A stretch of 64,000 nt of DNA from Verrucomicrobiia bacterium (GTDB taxonomy: Bacteria > Verrucomicrobiota > Verrucomicrobiia > Opitutales > Opitutaceae). A program made the translations under genes and the position numbers. The notes beneath the pieces are model-generated. The model saw only the letters and a program-made list of their open reading frames with translations. It was not told the DNA's origin and searched no databases. The DNA lies in the NCBI GenBank assembly GCA_011525695.1, contig WYBX01000077.1, positions 1 to 64,000 of the forward strand, read 5' to 3'. Below, piece by piece: positions 1 to 8,348 of this stretch (its first letter is position 1; every line of letters begins with the position of its first letter).

Positions 1-104
1 CCTCCCCCTCAAACCCCCTCCCCTTAAATCTACCTATCTCTCCAAACCACCAAACCCCTAATAGAGGGTGTCAACTTCTGGCCAGGACTCGACATTCTGA
101 ATGC

Positions 105-138
105 ATGCTCACTACTCGCTACTCGATGCTCGCTACTG
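105..138. repeat. Dispersed CTCGCTACT-type repeat, copy 1
   Basis: A short array of the nonamer CTCGCTACT and variants lies 6 bases past the stop of the ABC permease gene. Nearly the same 34-36 bases recur at 8277-8312 past the phytase stop. The rest of 1-104 is C-rich low-complexity sequence in which I see no gene. Confidence 0.7.
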
Positions 139-143
139 TTCTG

Positions 144-1166
144 TCATTTCTTCCGCTGCTTGAATGCCATGTCCATCAGCACGGCAAGGATGATGACGGC
201 GCCAATGACGAGTTGCTGGATGAACGACGAGACGCCGAGCAGGTTCAGCCCGTTCCGCAGCACGCCCATGATGAGCGCGCCAATCAGCGTGCCGACGACC
301 GTTCCCTGTCCGCCCATCAGGCTGGTGCCGCCGATCACCGTGGCCGCGATCGCGTCGAGTTCGTAGTTGATCCCCGCAATCGGCTGGGCCGAGTTGAGCC
401 GGGCCGTGAGGAGGATCGCCGCGAGGCCCGCCAGCGCTCCGCCCACGCCGTAAACCATGGTCTTGTGAAAGCGCACCGGCACCCCGGAGAGCAGCGCTGC
501 CTCCTCGTTGCCGCCGATGGCGTAGACATACCGGCCGAAGCGCGTCCGCCGCAGTACGAAATGCGCGGCGAGATAGACGACGATCATGAGCAGCACCGGC
601 ACGGGCACGAACAGCACCTCTCCCGTCGCGAGCCACCGAAAGCTCTCGCGAAAACCGGAAATCGGGCGGCCGTCCGTGTAGAGGAGCGCCCCGCCGCGGG
701 CGACGCTCATCATGCCCAGCGTTGCAATGAACGGCGGGAGCCGGCCGAGCGTGATCAGCAGTCCGTTGACCAGCCCGCAGCCCATCCCCATCGCCACCCC
801 GCCCACCAGCGCCAAGGGCAACGGCAGATCCCGCTGCAGCAGGCTGCCGAGCACCACGCCGGAAAACGCGACGATCGATCCCACCGAAAGATCAATCCCA
901 CCGCTGATGATCACGAACGTCAGCCCGACCGCGATGATGGCGTTGATCGAAGTCTGCTGCGCGACGTTGAGCAGGTTGGAGATCGTCAGGAAGTGCGGCG
1001 TCAGGATCCAGAGCACGCCGCATAAACCGACCAGCCCCGCCAGCGTGCCGAATTGCCGCGCATAATCCGCGAGGAAGGCGCGAGCCGTCCGCGGCGTCCG
1101 CGCGCTGGCGGCACCGGGCCGATGGCCGCCGCGACCGTCGTCAACATGAGGGAAAGGAGGAGGCAT
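144..1166 (-). CDS. CUT2-family sugar ABC transporter permease (RbsC-like)
   Basis: Inner-membrane permease of about 340 residues with many hydrophobic helices and the RbsC/XylH-type segment SGGIDLSVGS near residue 85. This family moves pentoses, hexoses or inositol. It is the last visible gene of a minus-strand operon (lacI, MFS carrier, PfkB kinase, ABC ATPase, permease). The ATG at 1166 is chosen; the frame also opens at a TTG at 1175 that would overlap the ATPase stop. No periplasmic binding protein is present, so it probably lies beyond the left edge. The substrate is inferred as inositol or a related polyol from the neighbouring genes, not from the protein itself. Confidence 0.9.
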   Translation of the reverse strand: MPPPFPHVDDGRGGHRPGAASARTPRTARAFLADYARQFGTLAGLVGLCGVLWILTPHFLTISNLLNVAQQTSINAIIAVGLTFVIISGGIDLSVGSIVAFSGVVLGSLLQRDLPLPLALVGGVAMGMGCGLVNGLLITLGRLPPFIATLGMMSVARGGALLYTDGRPISGFRESFRWLATGEVLFVPVPVLLMIVVYLAAHFVLRRTRFGRYVYAIGGNEEAALLSGVPVRFHKTMVYGVGGALAGLAAILLTARLNSAQPIAGINYELDAIAATVIGGTSLMGGQGTVVGTLIGALIMGVLRNGLNLLGVSSFIQQLVIGAVIILAVLMDMAFKQRKK

Positions 1167-1171
1167 GCGTT

Positions 1172-2671
1172 TCAATTCTGGCCGAGCGCCGCGGCGAGCA
1201 GTTTTTCCTGGGTGGCCTCGGCCGCGGTGAACTCGCCCGCGATCCGCCCGCCCTGCATCACCAGGATTCGATCGCTCATCCCGAGGATCTCCGGCAGCTC
1301 CGAGGAGATCATCAAAATGGCCGCGCCCCGCGCCGCGAGCTGGTTCATGAGCTGGTAAATCTCGACCTTGGCGCCGACGTCAATCCCGCGCGTCGGCTCG
1401 TCGAAAATCAGGATGTCGGCCTCGGTCGTGAGCCATTTGCCCAGGACCACCTTCTGCTGGTTCCCCCCGCTGAGGAACTCCACCAGCTGGCGCGCGTGCG
1501 GCGTCTTGATCCGCAATTCGTCGATCCGCTGCGCCGTGGCCGCCGCCTCCCGCCGCGGCTGCATCAGCCCCCAGCGGGAAAACCGGCCCACGCTCGGGAG
1601 GCAAAGGTTCTCCTCCACCGACTGCACCAGGATCAGCCCCTCTGATTTTCGATCCTCGGACAGATACCCGAGCCCGAGGTCAATCGCGGCGCGTGGCGTG
1701 GGGATCCTACGTTCGACGCCGTGCACGATCACCCGGCCGCCGTCGATCGGATCCGCGCCGAAGATCGCCCGGGCCAGCTCGGTCCGGCCGGAACCCATGA
1801 GCCCGGCGATCCCGACCACCTCGCCGCGGCGCAGGGAGAAACTGATGTCATGCAGGACTCCCTTTCGCTCCAGCCGCTCGACCCGCAGCACCTCCGCGCC
1901 CACCGCCGCCGGCTGCTTCGGGAACTTCTCCTTCAACTCCCGGCCCACCATCATCCGCACCAGCTCGCCCATCGACGTCTGTGAAATCAACCGTGTTCCG
2001 ACGTGCCGGCCGTCGCGCAGGACGGTGACGCGATCGCCAATGGCGAAGAGTTCGTCCATCCGGTGCGAGATATAGACGATGGCGACCCCGCGCGACTTGA
2101 GCCGGCGAATGGTGGCAAACAGCTCGGCAATCTCCTGGCCGGTGAGCGCCGAGGTCGGCTCGTCCATGATCAGGACCCGGGCGTCGAGCGAGAGCGCCTT
2201 CGCCACCTCCACCATCTGCTGCTGGGCCACCCCGAGGCGGCCCACGACCGCCCCCGCATCGATCGCCACGCCAAGTTCGTCCAGCAACTGCTGCGCCGTC
2301 CGCATCAGTCTCCCCTGGGCAATGACGCCCGGGGCTGCCGCCGGCTCGCGGCCAAGGAGGATGTTCTCCGCCGCCGTGAGGTGCGGGACCAGGTTCAGCT
2401 CCTGGTAAATGATCGCGATGCCGAGCGCCTGTGCGTGGCGCGGACTGGTGATCTCCAGCGGCTGGCCGTCGAGCAGCACCTCGCCGGCGTCGCGCCGCAG
2501 CGCCCCGCTGATCGTCTTCATCAGGGTGGACTTGCCGGCGCCGTTCTCTCCCAGCAGGACGTGCACCTCGCCGCCATGAAGGTCCAGATCCACCCCGTCG
2601 AGCGCCAGCACGCCTGGAAATTCCTTCCGGATGCCACGCAGGCGCAGGACGGGCTGCTCGGACGGGTTCAT
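1172..2671 (-). CDS. CUT2-family sugar ABC transporter ATP-binding protein (RbsA-like)
   Basis: Duplicated ATPase of about 499 residues, the usual length for RbsA/MglA proteins. The N-terminal half has Walker A GENGAGKST and Walker B LIMDEPTSAL; the C-terminal half has a degenerate Walker A (GLMGSGRTE), signature LSGGNQQK and Walker B LIFDEPTRGID, as is normal in this family. The ATG at 2671 begins MNPSEQPVLRLRGI and leaves 22 bases after the kinase stop; the longer reading from 2710 would overlap the kinase and adds an atypical N-terminus. It energises uptake through the adjacent permease. Confidence 0.93.
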   Translation of the reverse strand: MNPSEQPVLRLRGIRKEFPGVLALDGVDLDLHGGEVHVLLGENGAGKSTLMKTISGALRRDAGEVLLDGQPLEITSPRHAQALGIAIIYQELNLVPHLTAAENILLGREPAAAPGVIAQGRLMRTAQQLLDELGVAIDAGAVVGRLGVAQQQMVEVAKALSLDARVLIMDEPTSALTGQEIAELFATIRRLKSRGVAIVYISHRMDELFAIGDRVTVLRDGRHVGTRLISQTSMGELVRMMVGRELKEKFPKQPAAVGAEVLRVERLERKGVLHDISFSLRRGEVVGIAGLMGSGRTELARAIFGADPIDGGRVIVHGVERRIPTPRAAIDLGLGYLSEDRKSEGLILVQSVEENLCLPSVGRFSRWGLMQPRREAAATAQRIDELRIKTPHARQLVEFLSGGNQQKVVLGKWLTTEADILIFDEPTRGIDVGAKVEIYQLMNQLAARGAAILMISSELPEILGMSDRILVMQGGRIAGEFTAAEATQEKLLAAALGQN

Positions 2672-2693
2672 CGGCGTGCAGCCCTGCCCATGA

Positions 2694-3581
2694 TCATGCC
2701 GCCGGGGCATAATCGCGCCGGATCATCGCCTCGACATCGGCCAGCGGCCGCTTGATCGGCCCCTCCGCCTCCATCTTCAAGCTCGTCACCGCGGCCGCCC
2801 AGACCACGGCATCCTCGGGTGGCGCCGACAGCCGGCGCGCGGCATAGGAGGCAATGCACGTGTCGCCCCGGCCGCTGCGGCCGACGAGTTTCGCGGGACG
2901 CCAGGGGGCCTCGTGGTAACGACCTTCCGCATACACAAGGATGCCGTCCCGGTGGGTGAGCACGATTTCCCGCGGACCCCAGCCGGCGATCTCCCGGGCG
3001 GCCGCCCGGATGTCGCCCCGGCCGGTGAGTGCCTTGGATTCGACGTTGTCGGTCTTGAGAATGTCGATGTGCGGGAGAATCTCCTCCCGGCCCGGCCACT
3101 CGTCGAAGTGCAGCGTGCCATCCGACGAAACCGTGCGCACGAAGCCCTGGGCATCAATCACGACCCGTCCGCCCTTGCGCTTGAGGGCGAGGATCACATC
3201 CAGCCCGACCTCGCCGCGGATCGACGCGTTGGCGACATAGGTCCGCGCCTCGATCCCCTCGAACTGCTCCGGCGTGAACGCCCCGGCGTCCTGGGTCACC
3301 GTCAGGATCCGCTCGTCGGGGTTGCTCGACGGATAATACAGCCGCATGTGCGTCGACCGCGGGGTGTAGGTGGGAAACGTATCGATGCCTAGCGTGCGGA
3401 GCGCGGTGACGACGCGCTCGTCTTCCCGCGCGAGCCGGGTCACGGTCGCCGTCCGCAAGCCCATCATGGCGGCGACGTGCGCGCCGTAGTTGAACCCGCC
3501 GCCGTCCACCTGCCGGGTGCCGGCGGCGGAAACGATCGTGTCCTTGGTGAAGTTGCCGAAGATAACGAGGTCGTAGGCCAT
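2694..3581 (-). CDS. PfkB-family carbohydrate kinase, possibly inositol kinase
   Basis: Ribokinase-superfamily protein of about 295 residues beginning MAYDLVIFGNFTKDTI, with a GGGFNYG substrate loop near residue 28 and a C-terminal SGRGDTC motif that replaces the usual GAGD anion hole but keeps the catalytic Asp. PfkB myo-inositol kinases are known from plants and Thermococcus, and I recall a PfkB kinase in the Thermotoga inositol cluster, so an inositol or keto-deoxy-sugar substrate is plausible; this is inference. The ATG at 3581 is preferred to a TTG at 3587. It sits between the carrier and ABC genes in the same operon. Confidence 0.8.
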   Translation of the reverse strand: MAYDLVIFGNFTKDTIVSAAGTRQVDGGGFNYGAHVAAMMGLRTATVTRLAREDERVVTALRTLGIDTFPTYTPRSTHMRLYYPSSNPDERILTVTQDAGAFTPEQFEGIEARTYVANASIRGEVGLDVILALKRKGGRVVIDAQGFVRTVSSDGTLHFDEWPGREEILPHIDILKTDNVESKALTGRGDIRAAAREIAGWGPREIVLTHRDGILVYAEGRYHEAPWRPAKLVGRSGRGDTCIASYAARRLSAPPEDAVVWAAAVTSLKMEAEGPIKRPLADVEAMIRRDYAPAA

Positions 3582-3610
3582 GGTCAAAAGGTGTCGCTGC
3601 GTGGGGCGGC

Positions 3611-5026
3611 TCAGTCGCGGATTCGGGCGCGCCAGAGCACCGCCGCGAGCACGAGCGAGACGACGGAGGCCCCGAGCCAGAAGTACACCGCCCGGTCGAA
3701 ATCATAGTGCCGAACCCCGTCCACGATCGTCGTGCCCTGCCCGATCAGCGCGCCGCTGATGTTTTCCTGCAGCGCGGCGCCCACGTAGCTGAAGACGCCG
3801 ATGAACCCCATGGCGGCCCCCGCCGCCTTCTTGGGCGCCAGATCCACGGCAAACAGGCCGCCGAGCGAGGTCACCAGCCCGTTGATTGAAAAGCCATAGA
3901 GCAGAAAGGCGACCGACAGCAGCACCGGGCTGCCGGGCGGGCTGAAGAACATCATGCACAGCGCGACGATCTCCATGACGGCGCAGATCAGGTTCACGGG
4001 CGGCCGGCGGGCGCCGAAGAGCTTGTCCGACGCGTAGCCATATGCGACGCAACCCAGGATCCCCGCCACGGGATTCAGCGCGAGCAGCGCGCCGGCCTGC
4101 AGCGTGGAGTATCCCTTTTCCTCCTGCAGATACAGGATTCCCCAGCTGTTCATCCCGTACCGCGTCATGTACATCGTGGCGCTGGACAGCGCGAGGATCC
4201 AGATCGCCGGCATCTTCAGGATCGAAAGCTGCAATTCCCAGGTCGACCTCTTCCTGGTTCCGGCGGCCACCGGCGCGCCGTGATCGTTCTTCCAATCCGC
4301 CACCGGCGGCAGGCCCAGCGTCGCCGGCCGGTCCGAAAGCATGAAATACATGACGATTGCCATCCCGACGCACAGCACCCCCGGGCCGACAAAGCCCCCG
4401 CGCCAGCCGAGCCAGGCAACCAGCGCCGAGGAGCCCACGAAAGTCAGCCCCTCGCCAATCGAATGGGCTGTGCTCCAGATTCCATAATACCGCCCCCGCT
4501 CGCGGTTGCTGAACCATTGCGACATGGCGACCATCCCGCCGGGCGCCCCGAAGCCCTGGAACCAGCCGTTGAGTCCCCAGAGCACGACCCACACCCACAG
4601 GAGCGTCGACCAGCCCATCACGATGTTGATCAGCGCGGAGACGAGCACCCCCGTCGCCAGGAACCGCTTGATGTTCGCATGGTCCGCGAGAAACCCGTTC
4701 ACGAGCTTCCCGAACGCATAGCCGTAGAAGATCGCCGCCCCGATCGTGCCGAGCTGTTCCGCCGTGAAGATGTTGCCGTCGATCACCGGTTTCTTCACCA
4801 CCGAGAGCCCCAGCCGGCAGGTGTACGCCACCCCGTAACCGATCGTGATTGCCGTCATGATCATGATCCGTTGGCGCCGGTACAAACGATCGATCTCCGC
4901 CTGATCCTGGCGCAACGGCCGCTCGGGCCCGGCGGCAAAGAATCGCAGGAACCGATTCTGCGTCTCACCGGCGCCGGCCGGGCCGGCAGCGGAGGGCGCG
5001 CTGGGCTTCAAGGGGCTGGGGTGCAC
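3611..5026 (-). CDS. MFS transporter, organophosphate:Pi antiporter (GlpT/UhpT/UhpC) type
   Basis: About 471 residues with 12 predicted membrane segments. The region GYGVAYTCRLGLSVVKKP, the WGLNGWFQGFGAPGG segment and AMSQWFSNRERGRYYGIWST are typical of the GlpT/UhpT/UhpC group, which exchanges phosphorylated polyols or sugars for phosphate. The frame is open to a TTG at 5065, but a LacI-type operator at 5031-5044 would then lie inside the coding region, so the GTG at 5026 is preferred; the start is uncertain. Next to phosphoesterases and inositol genes, import of an inositol phosphate or glycerophosphoinositol is an attractive guess. Confidence 0.85.
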   Translation of the reverse strand: MHPSPLKPSAPSAAGPAGAGETQNRFLRFFAAGPERPLRQDQAEIDRLYRRQRIMIMTAITIGYGVAYTCRLGLSVVKKPVIDGNIFTAEQLGTIGAAIFYGYAFGKLVNGFLADHANIKRFLATGVLVSALINIVMGWSTLLWVWVVLWGLNGWFQGFGAPGGMVAMSQWFSNRERGRYYGIWSTAHSIGEGLTFVGSSALVAWLGWRGGFVGPGVLCVGMAIVMYFMLSDRPATLGLPPVADWKNDHGAPVAAGTRKRSTWELQLSILKMPAIWILALSSATMYMTRYGMNSWGILYLQEEKGYSTLQAGALLALNPVAGILGCVAYGYASDKLFGARRPPVNLICAVMEIVALCMMFFSPPGSPVLLSVAFLLYGFSINGLVTSLGGLFAVDLAPKKAAGAAMGFIGVFSYVGAALQENISGALIGQGTTIVDGVRHYDFDRAVYFWLGASVVSLVLAAVLWRARIRD

Positions 5027-5030
5027 GGCG

Positions 5031-5044
5031 TGATAACGTTTACA
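5031..5044. promoter_or_regulatory. LacI-type operator upstream of the MFS-kinase-ABC genes
   Basis: TGATAACGTTTACA, a near-palindrome matching the six-site set in this locus (consensus TGTAAACGTTTACA, central CG). It lies between the lacI stop at 5093 and the proposed MFS start, where it could control transport genes separately from lacI. Confidence 0.7.
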
Positions 5045-5092
5045 TTCCTCCCCCGCATCAAGCAAAATCCAACCGCGTCCGCCATCAATCGC

Positions 5093-6088
5093 TCAGGTTG
5101 AGCGACGGATGACCAGCTCCGGCTGGAGCCGCACCGTCAATGGCGGCCGGCCCGGCTCCATGATCCGTTTCAGCAGCAGTTCCATCGCCTGGCGGCCCAC
5201 CTCATGGGCGGGCTGCCGCACCACCGTGAGCGGCGGATCGAGCGCCTCCGCCCAAGGCAGGTCGTCGAACCCGACGACCGCCATGTCCTGCGGGATCCGC
5301 AGCTTCCGCTGGTGGAGCGCGGCCAGTGCCCCCACCGTCATGAGGTTGTTGACCACGAAGAGCGCGGTGGGCGGCTTGCGGAGATCGAGCAACTCATTCG
5401 TCAGCACCCGGCCGCTCTCCTGTTTGAAATCGCCCGCCCGGATCAATTCCTTTCGCGGCGAGATTCCGGCCGCGGCGAGGGCATCGGCGTAACCGCGCCG
5501 GCGCTCGCGATTCGTCGAAACCGTCGTCCGGCCCTCGATCAGCCCGATATGCTCGTGCCCCCGCGCAATCAGGTGCGACACCGCATCGAACGCCCCTTGG
5601 TGATTGTCGACCTCCACCACGTCCGTCTTCACCCGCACCAGGCTCCGATCAACGCAGACGATCGGCATCCCGGACTGTGCGATGTCCATCACCGCGTCGT
5701 CGCGATCATCGAACGGCGGCAGCACCACCCCGTCCACCGACTCAGCCCGCATCACGTCGAGGTAGAACCGCTCCTTGTCGAGGTTCTCATCCGAGTTGCA
5801 CAACAGCAGGGCGTACTGGTTCGCATAGGCCGCATCCTCGACGCCGCGCGCAATCTCCGCGAAAAAGGGATTCTGGATGTCGGGGATGATCAGCCCGACC
5901 AGATTGGCCCGGCCGCTGTTCATCCGCAGCCGCCGCGCCACCCGGCTTGGCCGGTAATCGAGATCGCGCAGCGCCTTCTCCACCGCCGCCCGCGTGGCCG
6001 GCACGACCTTTTCCGATTTGTTGAGGACGCGCGACACCGTCGCGATCGAGACCTTGGCACGGGCGGCGACTTCCTGCAGGCTGGCCAT
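5093..6088 (-). CDS. LacI-family transcriptional regulator, probable regulator of the inositol locus
   Basis: About 331 residues. The N-terminal helix-turn-helix MASLQEVAARAKVSIATVSR and hinge RRLRMNSGRANLVGL are followed by a periplasmic-binding-like sensor domain with IPDIQNPFFAEIARG. The ATG at 6088 puts the DNA-binding domain right at the N-terminus; the upstream ATG at 6106 is also in frame. It is the first gene of the minus-strand operon into the MFS carrier, kinase and ABC genes. The six LacI-type operators in 5.0-15.5 kb make it the natural candidate to bind them and to sense inositol or a derivative; the ligand is inferred. Confidence 0.92.
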   Translation of the reverse strand: MASLQEVAARAKVSIATVSRVLNKSEKVVPATRAAVEKALRDLDYRPSRVARRLRMNSGRANLVGLIIPDIQNPFFAEIARGVEDAAYANQYALLLCNSDENLDKERFYLDVMRAESVDGVVLPPFDDRDDAVMDIAQSGMPIVCVDRSLVRVKTDVVEVDNHQGAFDAVSHLIARGHEHIGLIEGRTTVSTNRERRRGYADALAAAGISPRKELIRAGDFKQESGRVLTNELLDLRKPPTALFVVNNLMTVGALAALHQRKLRIPQDMAVVGFDDLPWAEALDPPLTVVRQPAHEVGRQAMELLLKRIMEPGRPPLTVRLQPELVIRRST

Positions 6089-6173
6089 GATTACTGGGCG
6101 CGACACGAACGTGGTTCGCGCGGGCTGGGTTCGGTTGTCATCGGGATTGGGAGGGCTGAAAGGATGAGTGGAA

Positions 6174-6953
6174 TCATGGCGGGGACGCTGCGCGCAAATA
6201 CACGCTCAGGGCCTCGAGGTTGTCCGTGCCGATCAGATCGACCCCGGCCGCCCGGAGCGTCGCCCATACTTCACGCTGATCCGGGGTGTTCCAGAAGCGC
6301 ACTCTCCGACCCTGCTGGTGGGCGCGCTCGACCCACTCCTGCAGTGCCGAGCGGACCCGGTCGGGCATCACTCCCTGCCACGGCCAGTCGAAGGCAACGG
6401 CCCAGTTCTCGCTCACCAGCGGAACGAGTGCGGATGGCGGATTCTGGTCGAGATCGCCGCCGCGCCCATCGATCGCAGCGAACCGCACCGGTTGCCGCGC
6501 CATAATCCCGGGCACCCTGTTTCCGGAAATGATCACGGTCACGGCGCCGGCATGGATCTGCGAGCCCTCAAACCGGGTGAGTATCCCGGAATAACGATGG
6601 AGGACTTCATGCAGCAGCTGGTAAGTCGCCGCGCCGGCCGACTTCACATCAACCAGGAGCGTGACCGGGGGGCCGCCGGGAAAAACGCGGCCACGGTTTT
6701 CGCGGACCCGCTGCTGCAGCGGATCCAGGTACAGCGCCGCCAAGGTCCGCTCCGGCGTGGCGTCCTTCAGGTCATGCGCCACCAGCAGTTCCCCACCGAC
6801 GAGATAAATGTCGGCCTCGATGCTGCAGAAACCCTGCTCGAGTGCATCGAGGAGCGGACGGGCGTGCAGGTAATCGTTGTGCGCATGGGCGTGCACGAGC
6901 GGCCTGGTTTCCGCGGCGGTCAGCGCGCTGCCCAGCAACGCCAGCAGCATCAT
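6174..6953 (-). CDS. Exported PI-PLC/glycerophosphodiester-phosphodiesterase-like protein
   Basis: About 259 residues with a signal peptide (MMLLALLGSALTAA) directly before HAHNDYLHARPLLDA and SIEADIYLVGGELLVAHD, the metal-binding and catalytic His/Glu/Asp region of the PI-PLC/GDPD TIM barrel, closest in style to the AIM6-like subgroup. It should cleave a phosphodiester in the periplasm, perhaps releasing inositol phosphate or glycerol phosphate. The frame opens at a TTG at 7088, but that would include a LacI-type operator at 7063-7076, so the ATG at 6953 after the long leader is preferred. Bases 6954-7219 hold this operator and no gene. Confidence 0.8.
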   Translation of the reverse strand: MMLLALLGSALTAAETRPLVHAHAHNDYLHARPLLDALEQGFCSIEADIYLVGGELLVAHDLKDATPERTLAALYLDPLQQRVRENRGRVFPGGPPVTLLVDVKSAGAATYQLLHEVLHRYSGILTRFEGSQIHAGAVTVIISGNRVPGIMARQPVRFAAIDGRGGDLDQNPPSALVPLVSENWAVAFDWPWQGVMPDRVRSALQEWVERAHQQGRRVRFWNTPDQREVWATLRAAGVDLIGTDNLEALSVYLRAASPP

Positions 6954-7062
6954 GCACGGCCACCGTCCTGGCGGATTCGATGAGGCACGGCGCGGCTGAG
7001 CCGGTGGGCCCGCTGCATGTTGCTCGAGGTGCAAGGAGAGGGGCGGGTTTACCCCAAAGGTA

Positions 7063-7076
7063 TGAGAACGTTTACA
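7063..7076. promoter_or_regulatory. LacI-type operator upstream of the PI-PLC/GDPD-like gene
   Basis: TGAGAACGTTTACA, about 110 bases upstream of the proposed ATG at 6953. Its right half is identical to the sites at 5031 and 9542. Confidence 0.7.
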
Positions 7077-7219
7077 GAGATTCGTCAAGCCCGGCCGTCA
7101 AAATCCGTCCGGGGCCAGCCGTGCGCCCTCCTTCAACGCCGTGGTCACGATGCCGGTGCCGGAGCTTGCGGGTTAGGCCGCAGGGCAGCACCGGCGCGAC
7201 TCGCCCGGTCTGCCCAACC

Positions 7220-8197
7220 TCAATTGAGGACGATTGTCCGGCTCAAGGTGTATTCCCGACCGTCCGGATCCGCGCGATAAATGTCGACCTCCGGATCTCC
7301 CGGCCCAACCCGGAACTTCACGAATGAACTCAGCGCACCCGGATCTCCCGCACCCCGGGCATGACCGGAATCCACCTGCCAGATGCCACACTTCAGTTTC
7401 ACGGCCGAAGTGTTGTGGGTGTGCCCGCACAGATAGGCCCGAACCTTGTGTTTCTGGAGCAGCGCCACAAACCGGGCCATCCGCTCCGGATCGGAACTGA
7501 GCTGGTCTTCGGGATGCCGCAGCCGACCGTTGTCCATGTCGGGCTGCGACTCGAGCGGCACATGGCCCAGGACCCAGATGTGCGTTTTCGCGGTCGCGGC
7601 CAGATCCTCCTCCAGCCACTTCAGGTGAGCCTCGGTCAGATCCATCGGCCCCTTGTCGCCCGGCGGAGCCACCTTGCCAGCCGGCAGCGTCTTTCCCTCC
7701 TTGGCGGCCGGGTAGCCATCAATCGCGACGAAATGGGAATTCGCGAAATCGAACGAGTAGGCGAACAGCGAGGTGCCCGGCACACCCTTCCGGACGACAC
7801 GGGGGATGTCGGATCCAAACCATGCGCGAACCCATGCCATTGCCTCCGCGTTTTCGACCTCGTGATTTCCCACAACCACGTACCAGGGGAAATCCGGCCC
7901 AAGGTAACGATCGATTATCCGGCGGTTCTCGGCCGGCTGATCGATGTCTCCCGGTGAAAAAAGGAACGCGCCCGGGCCCACCCTCTTGATCGCCTCGCAG
8001 GCGCCGTCGAACCAGCGCTTCCCGTCGGCCTTGGTGTTCTCGTAATAGAAGCGCTGGTCTCCGGCTGCCGTGAAGGAAAACTCGGGCTCGGAGGCCGCAC
8101 GCTGGGTGCCGGTCGCCAGAACGACCGACGAAACCGCGACAAATAACGACGCGACGAAACTCCAGCGGTTAATCCACCGGGACGGGTTGGTTTTCAT
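7220..8197 (-). CDS. Exported metallophosphoesterase (calcineurin-like)
   Basis: About 325 residues. A membrane-spanning leader (WSFVASLFVAVSSVVLATG) precedes the two-metal motifs in the usual order: AAGDQRFY, SPGDIDQP, VVGNHEVE, VLGHVPLE and LCGHTHNTS. These coordinate a binuclear centre that hydrolyses phosphomonoesters or diesters. The ATG at 8197 is chosen; an in-frame GTG at 8218 adds seven residues. Its place between the GDPD-like and phytase genes suggests a role in stripping phosphate from organophosphates outside the inner membrane. I saw no LacI-type operator directly upstream. Confidence 0.87.
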   Translation of the reverse strand: MKTNPSRWINRWSFVASLFVAVSSVVLATGTQRAASEPEFSFTAAGDQRFYYENTKADGKRWFDGACEAIKRVGPGAFLFSPGDIDQPAENRRIIDRYLGPDFPWYVVVGNHEVENAEAMAWVRAWFGSDIPRVVRKGVPGTSLFAYSFDFANSHFVAIDGYPAAKEGKTLPAGKVAPPGDKGPMDLTEAHLKWLEEDLAATAKTHIWVLGHVPLESQPDMDNGRLRHPEDQLSSDPERMARFVALLQKHKVRAYLCGHTHNTSAVKLKCGIWQVDSGHARGAGDPGALSSFVKFRVGPGDPEVDIYRADPDGREYTLSRTIVLN

Positions 8198-8276
8198 GGT
8201 GAAACTGGATCGGTTCACAAGGATTCACATTTGCGACGATTTGATGGAGCAGCGGGAACCCAGTTGGAGAACCATC

Positions 8277-8312
8277 ATGCTCGCTACTCGCTACTCGCTT
8301 TGCTCGCTACTG
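8277..8312. repeat. Dispersed CTCGCTACT-type repeat, copy 2
   Basis: Second copy of the array at 105-138, here with GCTCGCTACTCGCTACTCG followed by a further TGCTCGCTACTGG. It lies between the phytase stop at 8349 and the next start at 8197, again just past the end of a minus-strand gene. Confidence 0.7.
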
Positions 8313-8348
8313 GTTCGGTTGCGACTGCCGCGGGAGGAAATGTCCGCG

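Noticed and set aside
105..1025. Long plus-strand ORF of 306 codons
   Set aside because: It is antisense to the ABC permease, rich in Arg/His/Asp and without any motif; a typical shadow frame in high-G+C DNA.
2668..3099. Small ORFs inside the PfkB and ABC genes
   Set aside because: They are in other frames of well-supported genes and have no start signals.
8200..8218. Possible operator before the metallophosphoesterase
   Set aside because: GTGAA and TTCAC are inverted, but the inner bases do not pair and it does not match the other operators.
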